Shown here: piece by piece, positions 24,688 to 33,364 of the stretch
Position numbering within the stretch: the first letter of the stretch is position 1
How the letters are laid out: each line of letters opens with the position of its first letter
DNA from: Nitrospirota bacterium
GTDB taxonomy: Bacteria > Nitrospirota > Thermodesulfovibrionia > Thermodesulfovibrionales > JdFR-88
Reading direction: 5' to 3'
Assembly: GCA_021789935.1 (NCBI GenBank)
Contig: JAJYIR010000021.1
Span: 1 to 43,445, forward strand
Length of the DNA: 43,445 bases
The notes under the pieces: model-generated
Databases searched by the model: none
What the model was told of the DNA's origin: nothing
What the model saw: only the letters and a program-made list of their open reading frames with translations
Made by a program: the position numbers and the translations under genes

Positions 24688-25770
24688 ATGCCATTAAGGA
24701 TTGCCCTGCTTTCCCCCTTGTATGAAAGCGTACCGCCAAGGCTCTACGGAGGGACCGAGAGGGTAGTCTCCTACCTTGCGGAAGCCCTGGTGGAGGCTGG
24801 GGAGGATGTAACACTTTTTGCCTCCGGAGATTCCGTTACTACCGCCAGGCTTGTCCCGGTGACAGCCAAATCACTCAGGCTTAACCCCGAATGCAAGGAT
24901 CCGATTGCGCGCCACTTCCTGCTTATGGAGGAGGTCCTCAAGCGAGAGGGAGAGTTTGACATAATACATTCAAACGTGGACTATTTAGGCCTCGCTTTCG
25001 CAAGGAGGTCCAGGACCCCGTTCATCACCACTTTGCACGGAAGGCTTGACATACCGGAGATAACCTCCATATTCAGGGAATACGGGGAATTCCCGCTCGT
25101 ATCCATCTCGGACGCCCAAAGGAGGCCCCTGCCGCGGGCCAACTGGCTAAGGACGGTCTACCACGGAATACCGCCCGGCCTTTACTCCTATAACGAGGTA
25201 CCGGAGGAGTACCTCGTGTTTGTGGGGCGGATATCACCCGAAAAAAAAATAGACTCGCTCATCCGCATAGCACTGAAGGCCCAAATCCCCCTGAAGATAG
25301 CCGCGAAGGTGGACAAGGCGGACATTGAATATTATGGAACGGTCGTCCGGCCGCTCCTGGAAAATTCGCTTGTGGAGTTCATAGGCGAAGTCGGCGACAG
25401 GGAGAAAAACGAACTCCTTGGCAAGGCCCTGGCGTGCCTGCATCCGGCGGACTGGCCGGAACCCTTCGGCCTTGCTCTCATAGAGGCGATGGGTTGCGGC
25501 ACTCCGGTGATAGCCAGGAAAAGGGGCTCGATACCGGAAGTCGTGGACCACGGCATAACGGGCCTGATTTTCGAGAAGGACGAAGAGGCGGTCTTCCATA
25601 TCAAAAACCGTCTCTCCTCGATTTCGAGGGCCGGGTGCAGAAGACGATTCGAGGAGCGCTTCAGTTCCAGGCGCATGTCGGCCGATTACCTGGCCGCATA
25701 CGGGGCGGTCCTGTCCGGGCAGAGTGAAATGGCTCCGGGCATACCCCTGAAAGGGTTAGCGAGCGAATGA
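24688..25770 (+). CDS. GT4-family glycosyltransferase
   Basis: About 360 residues from the ATG at 24688, which has AGGGAG ten bases upstream (the frame is open from 24628). GT-B fold: N-terminal LLSPLYESVPPRLYGGTERVV, a central TLHGRLDIPE, the C-terminal nucleotide-sugar domain starting YLVFVGRISPEKKID, and the donor motif EPFGLALIEAMGCGTPVIA. It transfers a sugar from an activated donor. The next gene is a glycogen debranching enzyme, so a role in glycogen/trehalose or related glucan metabolism is plausible, but the substrate is unknown. Its last codons (GLASE-stop) are contributed by a dispersed repeat. Confidence 0.88.
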   Translation: MPLRIALLSPLYESVPPRLYGGTERVVSYLAEALVEAGEDVTLFASGDSVTTARLVPVTAKSLRLNPECKDPIARHFLLMEEVLKREGEFDIIHSNVDYLGLAFARRSRTPFITTLHGRLDIPEITSIFREYGEFPLVSISDAQRRPLPRANWLRTVYHGIPPGLYSYNEVPEEYLVFVGRISPEKKIDSLIRIALKAQIPLKIAAKVDKADIEYYGTVVRPLLENSLVEFIGEVGDREKNELLGKALACLHPADWPEPFGLALIEAMGCGTPVIARKRGSIPEVVDHGITGLIFEKDEEAVFHIKNRLSSISRAGCRRRFEERFSSRRMSADYLAAYGAVLSGQSEMAPGIPLKGLASE

Positions 25771-25815
25771 GATGAATCAAAAAAATTTTACATCCCGATG
25801 TCCAAAAGGCATAAG
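25757..25815 (+). repeat. dispersed intergenic repeat, copy B (5'-shortened)
   Basis: AGCGAGCGAAT, an A-rich middle and the hairpin half AAAAGGCATAA align with copy A. It overlaps the stop codon of the glycosyltransferase gene and lies just before the debranching enzyme start. Confidence 0.75.
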
Positions 25816-25834
25816 AAAAGGGGCGCAATAAAAA

Positions 25835-28021
25835 GTGCACGAGGTTAGCAGGCTAAACGACAAGTTCTACATCGTGGGCACCTCATCCATGCTTGACCCC
25901 CACAGGCTTGTCACCAAGCAGGGAGAGACATTCGGCGTCTTCAGCCGGTTCGGGGATATTCTGCCATTCGGCAAGGGGGAACAGGGATTATATCACGGGG
26001 GAACGCGGTTTCTTTCCAAGTACCTGCTTGAGGTAAACGGCTTGAGGCCGCTTTTCCTGAGTTCCAATGTGGATGAGGACAATATCCTTATCACAGTCGA
26101 CCTGTCAAACCCGGACCTCTACAAGAAAGGGGGAGGGGAACAGCTCAAGCGCGACATCGTTCATATCATGCGCTCAAGGGTGATTTTCGACGGCTGCTGC
26201 CTCGAATACATCAGGCTCAGGAACTTCGGAAGTGAGGCCACGGCCAGGCTGGATATAGCGCTTGAGTTCGATGCCGACTTTGCCGACATCTTCGAGGTGC
26301 GGGGAATGAAGAGAAAGCGCCGGGGCCGGGTTCTTCCGCCGGAGACGGGCCGGGACGAAATAAATTTATCATACGAGGGGCTTGACGGAGCGGCCCGCGG
26401 TACGAACATAAAATTTTTCCCCCCGCCGGACGAGATAAAGGGGGGGAGGCTGGCTGTGTTCAAAAAGGAGTTGGCCCCGGGGCAGACCGACACCTTTTTC
26501 CTGACAATCTCTTATTCCGGCGGCTCTTCTTCAAAGGGAAAACGGAAGCGCCCAATGACATATAAGCAGGCGTGCGGCAAGGCCCGGCAGAGGGCCCTGG
26601 ATTTCAAGGAAACGGCAACTGAAATATATACCTCAAACGACCTGTTTAACGAGTCCATAAAAAAAGCCATATCGGACATAATGATGATGCTCACCAGCAC
26701 GCCTAACGGCTCATATCCGTACGGCGGGATACCATGGTACGCCACCGTCTTTGGAAGGGACGGCATAATAACCGCACTTCAGTGCCTGTGGATAAAGCCG
26801 GAGATAGCCGGGGACGTATTGAAATACCTTGCCGCAACCCAGGCGCACGAGGTGGACAGGAAAAGGGCTGCGGAGCCCGGGAAGATCATCCACGAATCCA
26901 GGAAGGGAGAGATGGCAGCTCTGGGTGAGATACCCTTCGGTGCATATTACGGGAGCGTGGATTCAACGCCCCTCTTTCTGATGCTTGCCGGGGCCTACCT
27001 TAAAAGGACCGGGGACATGGAACTTATCAGGGGAATATGGGAGAGCATAGAGCTTGCCGTTTCCTGGATGGGAGATTACGGCGATAACGATGGTGACGGT
27101 TTTCTTGAATATACTCCGCACAGGGACGGGCTTATCAACCAGGGCTGGAAGGACTCCTCCGATTCAGTGTTTCACAAGGACGGGACCTTTCCGCAGGGCC
27201 CGATTGCGCTTTGCGAGGTGCAGGGATATGCTTACGCGGCAAAAAAGGAAATAGCGGAGATAGCCGCGGCCCTCGGAAAAGGCGGTCTTGCCCGTAAGCT
27301 CTCCGTTGATGCGGACAATCTTAAGGGAAAATTCGACCGCGCCTTCTGGGACCCCGGGCTTGGCAGCTATGCTCTTGCCCTTGACGCGGACAAAAAGCCC
27401 TGCCGCGTGATGGCCTCAAACGCGGGCCACGCGCTCTTTACGTCCATAGCGCGCCATGATCGGGCAGGCATGGTCGCAAGGAAATTGACGTCCGGCCCCA
27501 TGTTCTCAGGCTGGGGCATCAGGACGCTCTCGTCAAGGGAACTGCGTTACAATCCGATGTCCTACCATAACGGGTCCGTGTGGCCCCACGACAACTCGAT
27601 TGCCGCAGCCGGGTTTGCCCGGTATGCCCTCAAGGAGTATTTCGTTAAAGTTTTTACCGGAATTTACGAGGCCTCGCTTTTTATGGAGTTTCAGCGGCTG
27701 CCGGAGCTTTTCTGCGGCTTTCACAGGCGGATGGGGCAGCCCCCTACGCACTATCCGGTTGCCTGCGCCCCGCAAACGTGGGCCTCCGGTTCGCTTCTTC
27801 TGATGCTGCAGACGGCTCTCGGGCTTGAGTTTGAGCCAAAAAACGAGAGGCTTCTCATGAAGGGGCCCGTGTTGCCCGGGTTCCTGGAGTGGGTACGCCT
27901 TAAAAATCTCGAGGTGGCGCCTGGCAAACGGATAGACCTGAATATACGACGGCATAAGGAAAGCGTATCGGTGGAGGTGGAAAAAAGGGCGCCCGGCGTA
28001 AGCATAATTGTTTATAAATGA
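25835..28021 (+). CDS. glycogen debranching enzyme, amylo-alpha-1,6-glucosidase type
   Basis: 728 residues from GTG 25835. The N-terminal beta domain (about 1-230) has GETFGVFSRFGDI and LYHGGTRFLSKYLL, as in bacterial GDE-N proteins. The C-terminal (alpha/alpha)6 glucosidase domain (about 260-700) has PYGGIPWYATVFGRDGIITA, INQGWKDSSDS, YNPMSYHNGSVWPHDN and ALCEVQGYAY. It removes alpha-1,6 branches of glycogen-like glucans in the cytoplasm. Probably co-transcribed with the glycosyltransferase (64-base gap holding a repeat). Confidence 0.92.
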   Translation: MHEVSRLNDKFYIVGTSSMLDPHRLVTKQGETFGVFSRFGDILPFGKGEQGLYHGGTRFLSKYLLEVNGLRPLFLSSNVDEDNILITVDLSNPDLYKKGGGEQLKRDIVHIMRSRVIFDGCCLEYIRLRNFGSEATARLDIALEFDADFADIFEVRGMKRKRRGRVLPPETGRDEINLSYEGLDGAARGTNIKFFPPPDEIKGGRLAVFKKELAPGQTDTFFLTISYSGGSSSKGKRKRPMTYKQACGKARQRALDFKETATEIYTSNDLFNESIKKAISDIMMMLTSTPNGSYPYGGIPWYATVFGRDGIITALQCLWIKPEIAGDVLKYLAATQAHEVDRKRAAEPGKIIHESRKGEMAALGEIPFGAYYGSVDSTPLFLMLAGAYLKRTGDMELIRGIWESIELAVSWMGDYGDNDGDGFLEYTPHRDGLINQGWKDSSDSVFHKDGTFPQGPIALCEVQGYAYAAKKEIAEIAAALGKGGLARKLSVDADNLKGKFDRAFWDPGLGSYALALDADKKPCRVMASNAGHALFTSIARHDRAGMVARKLTSGPMFSGWGIRTLSSRELRYNPMSYHNGSVWPHDNSIAAAGFARYALKEYFVKVFTGIYEASLFMEFQRLPELFCGFHRRMGQPPTHYPVACAPQTWASGSLLLMLQTALGLEFEPKNERLLMKGPVLPGFLEWVRLKNLEVAPGKRIDLNIRRHKESVSVEVEKRAPGVSIIVYK

Positions 28022-28129
28022 ACTTGTAAAAACGGCAGCCTGATTGGTTGAAATTGACATTACCGGATGCAAAATCAACCAAAGCATGAGGCCGCTGCAA
28101 ACGAAGTCTATATAACAAGGAGCCAAGCC

Positions 28130-28705
28130 ATGAGCACCCGTCCGGTGAAATCAGTTTCCTTGAAATCCGTTTTGGCCGCCATCCTTGGCATCTGTCTTCT
28201 TGGTTTTTCCTCTCACAGTTTCGCATTAAAAATCCTTAATGGCAGACCAAAAAATAAAACCTCAGTGCTGGAGTATCACAACGGCCCAAGGCGGGACGGC
28301 GTCTATGTGGACAAAACCCTGACCAGGGCCTCCGCCCGGTTGTTTCATCTGGACCGCTCGTTCAAGGCGCAAATAAAAGGCGAGGTTTACGCCCAACTTC
28401 TCTATGTGGCCAAAGGCGGCAGGAAAGGCGTAATAATCGCGGCAAGCGAGGGAAACAATGTGGCCGCCTTCGATGCCGTTACCGGCAAAACGCTGTGGGA
28501 GCGCAAGCTTGGCTCCCCTGTTCCCCTGTCTTACCTGCCCTGCGGCAACATAGACCCCCTGGGCATCACGGGCACGCCTGTCATAGACAAGTCTTCAGGA
28601 ACGCTCTATGTGGATGCGATGACAACCCCTGACGGCGGCGCCACAAAAAGGCACCTGGTCTACGCCCTTTCATTTTCATCTGCCTTTGATCCCCTTCATC
28701 CTTAG
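28130..28705 (+). pseudogene. truncated exported PQQ-type beta-propeller protein
   Basis: ATG 28130 follows AAGGAG. A signal peptide (about 1-33, ending SHSFA) is followed by about 145 residues of propeller-like sequence: YVAKGGRKGVIIAASEGNNV, AFDAVTGKTLWERKLG, DPLGITGTPVID, GTLYVDAMTT, HLVYALS. Such proteins normally continue for several more blades. Here the frame reaches the reverse complement of the DUF6485 gene and stops at once (FSSAFDPLHP), so the 3' part has been lost. It would be exported but probably not fold as a full propeller. Confidence 0.7.
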
Positions 28706-28876
28706 GTAATTTTCGATACTGCGGTCGCAAGTCCGCTCATATTCGGCGTTGAAATAGCAGGCCGGCAACTCGCCATTGTCCCTGTGGTGGGCCAGGCAGA
28801 GGCAGCATTTCCCCTTTCTTTCGCAGGAATAGGTGCAGTTGCAGTGCGCCTTGTTTTTCTGGGCTGTACATTCCAT
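28676..28876 (-). CDS. DUF6485 small Cys-rich protein
   Basis: 66 residues with seven or more Cys in a metal-binding-like pattern: CTAQKNKAHCNCTYSC, KGKCCLCLAHH, ELPACYFNAEYE, RTCDRSIENYLRM. This matches the DUF6485 family pattern as I remember it. Function is unknown; a zinc or iron-sulfur site is likely. It lies 63 bases downstream of mnmE on the same strand, and its 3' end overlaps the truncated propeller gene on the other strand by 30 bases. Confidence 0.82.
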   Translation of the reverse strand: MECTAQKNKAHCNCTYSCERKGKCCLCLAHHRDNGELPACYFNAEYERTCDRSIENYLRMKGIKGR

Positions 28877-28939
28877 ATTGTCTGCCTCCGGTTAAGCTTG
28901 AAAGATCCTGAATGGCAAAAATCAAAAAACTAAAAAAAT

Positions 28940-30343
28940 CTACTTGCCTATGCAGAACTCACTGAATATTATGGCAAGTATATCATCTGTGCCTACCTCT
29001 CCTGTAATGCTGCCAAGCTCTCGCAAGGCCTCGGAAAGGTCCAGTGAGACTATCTCTGCGGGCAAGCCCTCGCCGATTGTTCCAAGCGCTCTGTCCAGTG
29101 CCAGGCGGGCCTTGTCCAGCGCCGTTTTATGGCGGAGGCTGGTTATAAGGACACCTGTTTCCGCTCCGGCCTGGTTTTTTTGCCTGAAGATTTCAGTTAT
29201 GGACACCTTCAACTCCTCAAGGCCCGCACCCGTTTTCGCGGACACGCATATTTCCGGCCAGTCTTCTGCAAAAAGACCCTCCGGTTTTTTATTCATAAAC
29301 AGGTCTTTTTTATTAATCACGAGGATGGCCCTTTTGCACCGCTCTTTTATCCGGCTGATGACGCGCATGTCCTCTTCGTCAAACTCTGCGCTGCCGTCAA
29401 GGACACAGAGGACCAGGTCCGCCTCGTCCATGGCTGCCAGGCTTTTTTTTATTCCTTCAGCCTCGGGCCTGTCCGCGGCCTCCCTGATGCCCGCCGTGTC
29501 CATTATTTTAAGGGCATGGCCGCCCAGGTTCATATATTCGGCTATTACGTCCCTGGTGGTGCCCGGTATGTCCGTCACTATGGCGCGTTCCTGGCTAAGC
29601 AGGGCGTTCAGGAGAGAGGATTTCCCCACGTTGGGCTTGCCCAGGATGGCCGTTTTAATGCCGTCCCTGAGCAGCTTTCCTTCCTCATAGCTGCCTGAAA
29701 GCGATTTCAGGTTGCCGGATATGTTCTTAATGCCGGCCGTGATTGCCGCCATCTCATCTGGTTCGATCTCCTCTTCCGGGAAATCGATGGAGGCCTCCAG
29801 ATGGGCGCAGATGCGGGCAAGACGTGCGGTTTCCTGCCTTATCCTGCCGCCGAGCCCGCCGCTCAGCTGCGCGAGCGCCGCTTTGCCCGCCGCGTCTGAT
29901 TTGGCCTGGATAAGAGAAAGGACGGCCTCGGCCTGGGTGAGATCGATGCGTCCTCCAAGAAAGGCCCTTTTAGTGAACTCTCCGGGCAAGGCAAGCCGGG
30001 CGCCTTCCCTCAGGACAAGCTCCATCGTCCGCGCAAGGGGATGTGCGCCGCCATGGCAGTTAATCTCCACCATGTCCTCGCGGGTGTATGTGCCCGGGGC
30101 TCGCATGACGGCAACAAGGACCTCGTCCACCTGCTCCCCGGTTTCAGGGTCGGTTATGAAACCGTAGAGCATACGGTGCGATTTAACGCGGCAGAGGTTT
30201 TTTTCTTTTTCTTTTTGCCTGCCCCCGGGAGAAAATATCCGTGAGGCTATGGATAATGCGTCAGGACCGCTGAGGCGGACAATGCCTATGCCGCCTTCCC
30301 CGGGCGGGGTGGATATGGCCGCTATTGTTTCATGTTCAGGCAT
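28940..30343 (-). CDS. mnmE: tRNA modification GTPase MnmE
   Basis: 467 residues, full length. The N-terminal tetrahydrofolate-binding domain has AAISTPPGEGGIGIVRLSG and VEINCHGG. The G domain has GKPNVGKSSLLNALL, DIPGTTRD, DTAGIR and NKKD. The C-terminal CIGK carries the essential Cys. With MnmG it installs the carboxymethylaminomethyl group on U34 of certain tRNAs. Divergent from rsmA. Confidence 0.97.
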   Translation of the reverse strand: MPEHETIAAISTPPGEGGIGIVRLSGPDALSIASRIFSPGGRQKEKEKNLCRVKSHRMLYGFITDPETGEQVDEVLVAVMRAPGTYTREDMVEINCHGGAHPLARTMELVLREGARLALPGEFTKRAFLGGRIDLTQAEAVLSLIQAKSDAAGKAALAQLSGGLGGRIRQETARLARICAHLEASIDFPEEEIEPDEMAAITAGIKNISGNLKSLSGSYEEGKLLRDGIKTAILGKPNVGKSSLLNALLSQERAIVTDIPGTTRDVIAEYMNLGGHALKIMDTAGIREAADRPEAEGIKKSLAAMDEADLVLCVLDGSAEFDEEDMRVISRIKERCKRAILVINKKDLFMNKKPEGLFAEDWPEICVSAKTGAGLEELKVSITEIFRQKNQAGAETGVLITSLRHKTALDKARLALDRALGTIGEGLPAEIVSLDLSEALRELGSITGEVGTDDILAIIFSEFCIGK

Positions 30344-30371
30344 AGTATAAAATTAATCGATTATTGGCCGG

Positions 30372-30410
30372 ATTGTCCAATGGGCCTGATTGTGATGAAA
30401 TTGTCCAATG
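30372..30410. repeat. two direct ATTGTCCAATG repeats between divergent genes
   Basis: ATTGTCCAATG occurs at 30372-30382 and 30400-30410, 28 bases apart, between the starts of mnmE and rsmA. Each is nearly self-complementary (ATTG..CAAT), so they could be operator half-sites. No regulator can be named. Confidence 0.5.
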
Positions 30411-30456
30411 CGGAAGGAGAGGAGATTTTTGTTTTTTAAAATAAAAATCCTGACCA

Positions 30457-31230
30457 GTGAAACCGAGACTCAGCCAAAACTTCCTTTTTGACCCCTCTAT
30501 TCTAAGGCGCATAGCCGATGCCGCGGGCATCTCATCAGAGGACACTGTTGTGGAGATCGGGCCCGGTCTTGGGACGCTCACAAAAGAGCTGCTTCAAAGG
30601 GCGGCAAAGGTCATAGCGATAGAGCTGGATGTAAAGCTCTACAATAACCTGAAAGGGAAAATAGACTCGGACAGGTTCGAGGTCTTCCATGCCGACGCCC
30701 TCAAGTTTCCATATAAGGAGCTGGGACGGTTCAAGGTAGTCTCGAACATCCCCTATCACATAACAACGCCGGTAATATTTCGCCTGCTTGAGGAAAAAGG
30801 GCTTAAGTCCATGACGCTCACCATACAGAAGGAAGTAGCCCGGAGAATAGCGGCCAGGCCCGGCGGCAAGGATTACGGCGTCCTGTCGCTTGCCGTTCAG
30901 TACAGGGGAAACCCCCGCATTGCCTTCACGATCCCCAGAGGGGCCTTCAGGCCCGTTCCAAAGGTGGATTCCGCCTGCATACATATAGATGTATATGACA
31001 GACCCGCCGTCAATATCGAGGACGGAAGTGAAAAACAAAAACTCCTTTTCGCTCTCATACGGGGGGCCTTTACGCAAAGGAGAAAGACCATTGAAAACGG
31101 CATAAAGAAGATCTGCCCGCAAAACCCGGCGGAAGCCCTTAAGAATGCCGGCATAGACCCTAAAAGGAGGCCGGAGACCTTAAGCCTTGAGGAGTTTGCT
31201 AGGCTGACGGAAGAGGTAGCCAGGTTTTAA
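30457..31230 (+). CDS. rsmA: 16S rRNA dimethyladenosine transferase RsmA (KsgA)
   Basis: 257 residues from GTG 30457. It dimethylates two adjacent adenosines near the 3' end of 16S rRNA during ribosome assembly. Motifs: LSQNFLFDPSILRRI, SAM loop VEIGPGLGTLTKELL, IELD, and catalytic NIPYHITTPV. The C-terminal helical domain is complete. Convergent with the HD-domain gene, only 22 bases apart. Confidence 0.95.
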   Translation: MKPRLSQNFLFDPSILRRIADAAGISSEDTVVEIGPGLGTLTKELLQRAAKVIAIELDVKLYNNLKGKIDSDRFEVFHADALKFPYKELGRFKVVSNIPYHITTPVIFRLLEEKGLKSMTLTIQKEVARRIAARPGGKDYGVLSLAVQYRGNPRIAFTIPRGAFRPVPKVDSACIHIDVYDRPAVNIEDGSEKQKLLFALIRGAFTQRRKTIENGIKKICPQNPAEALKNAGIDPKRRPETLSLEEFARLTEEVARF

Positions 31231-31252
31231 ATTCCCATGAGGCCCAAAATTT

Positions 31253-31807
31253 TCAGAAGTTGAAGCCGAACATCCTTAGCCATTCGTCAAATATCACGAG
31301 CTTTTCCTCCCCGTAGCGTCTTATGGAGTCCCTCACCTCATCCACCGGCTTTTCCCTTAGAGGGTCTTGCCCCTTGGAGTAGAATTTGTCCGCGAAGCAT
31401 ACGGTTATCTCCTCGATGCTCCGGGGGGTCATGTCCCTCTCCGGGACGGGAAGCCGCTGCTCTCTTATATCATTTACACTAAGACCCACCCCCACATGCC
31501 TTTCGGCCACAAGGGCATGCCCCGGCAGCCCTTCATTTTCAAGTATTTCCCTTCCCAGGTATCCATGGCATATGTACGCCCGTTCCCCGAAACAGCCGAT
31601 TTTTGGGGCGTTGGTGAGATAGATGCCTATATCATGGAGCATGGCCGCATCACGTATGAAAGTTTCATCAGCCGGGGCGCCGTTTTTTGCGATCGCCCGG
31701 GCCGCCTGCAGCGCCTTCTCCGCCACTTTTTCAGAATGGGCGATGAGCAGGCTGTGGACAAGCGAGCCCGGCCTGTAAAATTTTTCAATTATTTTTAGCG
31801 GGTCCAT
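31253..31807 (-). CDS. HD-domain phosphohydrolase-like protein
   Basis: 184 residues. Metal ligands of the HD superfamily are visible: HSLLIAHSEKVAEKA, AMLHDIGIY (HD doublet), CHGYLGREIL and ERHVGVGLS. Close relatives are small HDIG proteins of unknown substrate. The gene is divergent from the HesB-like selenoprotein gene. Product is cytoplasmic with no signal peptide. Confidence 0.83.
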   Translation of the reverse strand: MDPLKIIEKFYRPGSLVHSLLIAHSEKVAEKALQAARAIAKNGAPADETFIRDAAMLHDIGIYLTNAPKIGCFGERAYICHGYLGREILENEGLPGHALVAERHVGVGLSVNDIREQRLPVPERDMTPRSIEEITVCFADKFYSKGQDPLREKPVDEVRDSIRRYGEEKLVIFDEWLRMFGFNF

Positions 31808-31872
31808 GACAATTTAGTCTAGCATGCATAAAAGAGATTGGAGATGCTTCCTGAAAAGCGGGGGTTGGCAAA

Positions 31873-31901
31873 TTGAAATTATCATGCTTTTCAGGTATCC
31901 T
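31873..31901 (+). promoter_or_regulatory. sigma70-type promoter of the selenoprotein - hemB unit
   Basis: TTGAAA (31873-31878), a 17-nt spacer and TATCCT (31896-31901). Start expected at about 31908, with GGAGGT at 31925-31930 before the ATG. Confidence 0.6.
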
Positions 31902-31935
31902 AAATCTATATCGAAACAGGCTTCGGAGGTACTGA

Positions 31936-32262
31936 ATGTTCACTATAACGGATGCCGCCGCGAACAAGGCGAAGGAGATGTTAAAGGCTGAGGGTAAAGA
32001 GGCCTTTGGCCTCAGGGTTTACGCTGTGCAAGGTGGTGGCTGAGGCTGCGGACCTTCCTATGGAATAGGAATAGAAGAGCAGGCTGGCCACGATGATGAG
32101 GTTGTGGAGAAAAACGGGCTGAAGGTCTTTATCGACGCCAAGACCTCCGGCGGTTTAAGCGGTATGCAGATGGATTTTGTGGAGGAGAAGGAAGGCTCGG
32201 GTTTCGTGCTCAAGGGCCAATCGGCCGGACCCGCGCACGACTGTTCAAGTTGCGGGCATTAA
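31936..32262 (+). CDS. HesB-like selenoprotein (in-frame UGA at codon 36)
   Basis: 109 codons with a perfect ribosome-binding site (GGAGGT, five bases before ATG). The frame continues through TGA at 32041-32043. Before it: [17 protein letters not shown] and [12 protein letters not shown]; after it: [33 protein letters not shown] and C-terminal HDCSSCGH. This is the HesB/IscA A-type scaffold, with UGA at the position of the first conserved cluster Cys (GG-C-SG). A HesB-like selenoprotein family is known, so Sec insertion is the natural reading; a SECIS-like hairpin follows. The C-terminal pair is CX2C rather than the IscA CXC. It ends 10 bases before hemB, so the two are probably co-transcribed. 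Specific function of Sec forms is unknown. Confidence 0.88.
32046..32082 (+). promoter_or_regulatory. bacterial SECIS-like hairpin
   Basis: Directly downstream of the UGA, TTCCTA (32055-32060) pairs with TAGGAA (32066-32071) around the 5-nt loop TGGAA. A lower CTGC/GCAG stem (32046-32049 with 32079-32082) extends it. The apical loop starts 17 nt after the UGA and has G as its second base, which fits the loose bacterial SECIS model. Confidence 0.7.
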
Positions 32263-32272
32263 TGAACGGCTG

Positions 32273-33250
32273 ATGTTCCCCTACCAAAGACCAAGAAGAC
32301 TAAGGGCGAACGAAACGATCCGGAGGATGCTGAGGGAGACATCCCTCAGCCCTTCGGATTTTATTTATCCCCTGTTCGTCGTGGAAGGCAAGGGCGTGAG
32401 AAAAGAGATATCTTCCATGCCCGGATGCTACCAGGAATCCCTGGATAAGGCCACCGAAAATGCCAGGGAGGCGGTGTCTCTGGGAGTCCCCGCCGTCATT
32501 CTCTTTGGCATACCGGAGCACAAGGACGAAAAGGGCTCGGGGGCCTATGACGATAACGGCATAATACAGCGGGCCATAAAAGAGCTTAAAAATGCCATTC
32601 CCGAACTCTACGTCGTTACCGACGTGTGCCTCTGCGAGTACACTGACCATGGGCATTGCGGTGTTATCAGGAACGGCGATGTCGTAAACGATGAGACTGT
32701 GGGCTTCCTGGTGAAGGAGGCCATTTCGCACGCCCGCTCCGGGGCCGATATGGTGGCCCCTTCGGACATGATGGACGGAAGGGTGGGCGCGATAAGGGAA
32801 GCCCTGGACGATGAGGGTTTCAGCAACGTCCCGGTTATGAGCTATGCGGCCAAGTACGCCTCCGCGTTTTACGGCCCTTTCAGGGAGGCTGCGGAATCTA
32901 CTCCCCAGTTCGGGGACAGGCGGTCCTATCAGATGGACCCTCCCAACAGGAGAGAGGCCATGAGGGAGGTTGCCCTGGACATAGAGGAGGGCGCCGACAT
33001 CATCATGGTGAAGCCGGCTCTTGCTTACCTGGATATAATTGCAGACATCAGAGGTGCTTTTGACGTGCCGGTTGCGGCCTATAGCGTAAGCGGCGAATAC
33101 AGCCTCATAAAGGCGGCAGGCCGGTTGGGATGGATAGATGAAAAGCGCGTCATGATGGAGTCCCTCACCGCGATAAAGCGCGCCGGGGCCGATCTCATTC
33201 TCACGTATTTCGCAAAAGACGCGGCAAAGCTCCTGAACGGTCAGAGATAG
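32273..33250 (+). CDS. hemB: delta-aminolevulinic acid dehydratase (porphobilinogen synthase)
   Basis: 325 residues from ATG 32273; the open frame further upstream overlaps the selenoprotein gene and is not used. It condenses two aminolevulinate molecules to porphobilinogen in tetrapyrrole synthesis, feeding haem and cobamide. Metal-site Cys in [14 protein letters not shown], catalytic Lys in [14 protein letters not shown] and [10 protein letters not shown], and [12 protein letters not shown] are all present. Immediate upstream neighbour is the HesB-like selenoprotein. Confidence 0.97.
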   Translation: MFPYQRPRRLRANETIRRMLRETSLSPSDFIYPLFVVEGKGVRKEISSMPGCYQESLDKATENAREAVSLGVPAVILFGIPEHKDEKGSGAYDDNGIIQRAIKELKNAIPELYVVTDVCLCEYTDHGHCGVIRNGDVVNDETVGFLVKEAISHARSGADMVAPSDMMDGRVGAIREALDDEGFSNVPVMSYAAKYASAFYGPFREAAESTPQFGDRRSYQMDPPNRREAMREVALDIEEGADIIMVKPALAYLDIIADIRGAFDVPVAAYSVSGEYSLIKAAGRLGWIDEKRVMMESLTAIKRAGADLILTYFAKDAAKLLNGQR

Positions 33251-33301
33251 AGCAGAACAAAAACAAAAAAACAAAAAGACAGGAATAGTTAAAAGAATAA
33301 A

Positions 33302-33338
33302 AATCCCGGCTTGGCACTGCCCCGCCGGGATTTTTTGT
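33302..33338. terminator. bidirectional intrinsic terminator between hemB and the CHRD gene
   Basis: AATCCCGGC (33302-33310) pairs with GCCGGGATT (33324-33332). T6 then GT7 follows on the plus strand, and an A-rich stretch precedes it, giving Ts on the minus strand. The two flanking genes converge on it. Confidence 0.85.
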
Positions 33339-33364
33339 TTTTTTGTTTTGTTCCGGTTCCCTGA

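Noticed and set aside
32177-32272. N-terminal extension of hemB in the open frame
   Set aside because: It overlaps the selenoprotein gene, lacks a ribosome-binding site, and known HemB proteins begin near the ATG at 32273.
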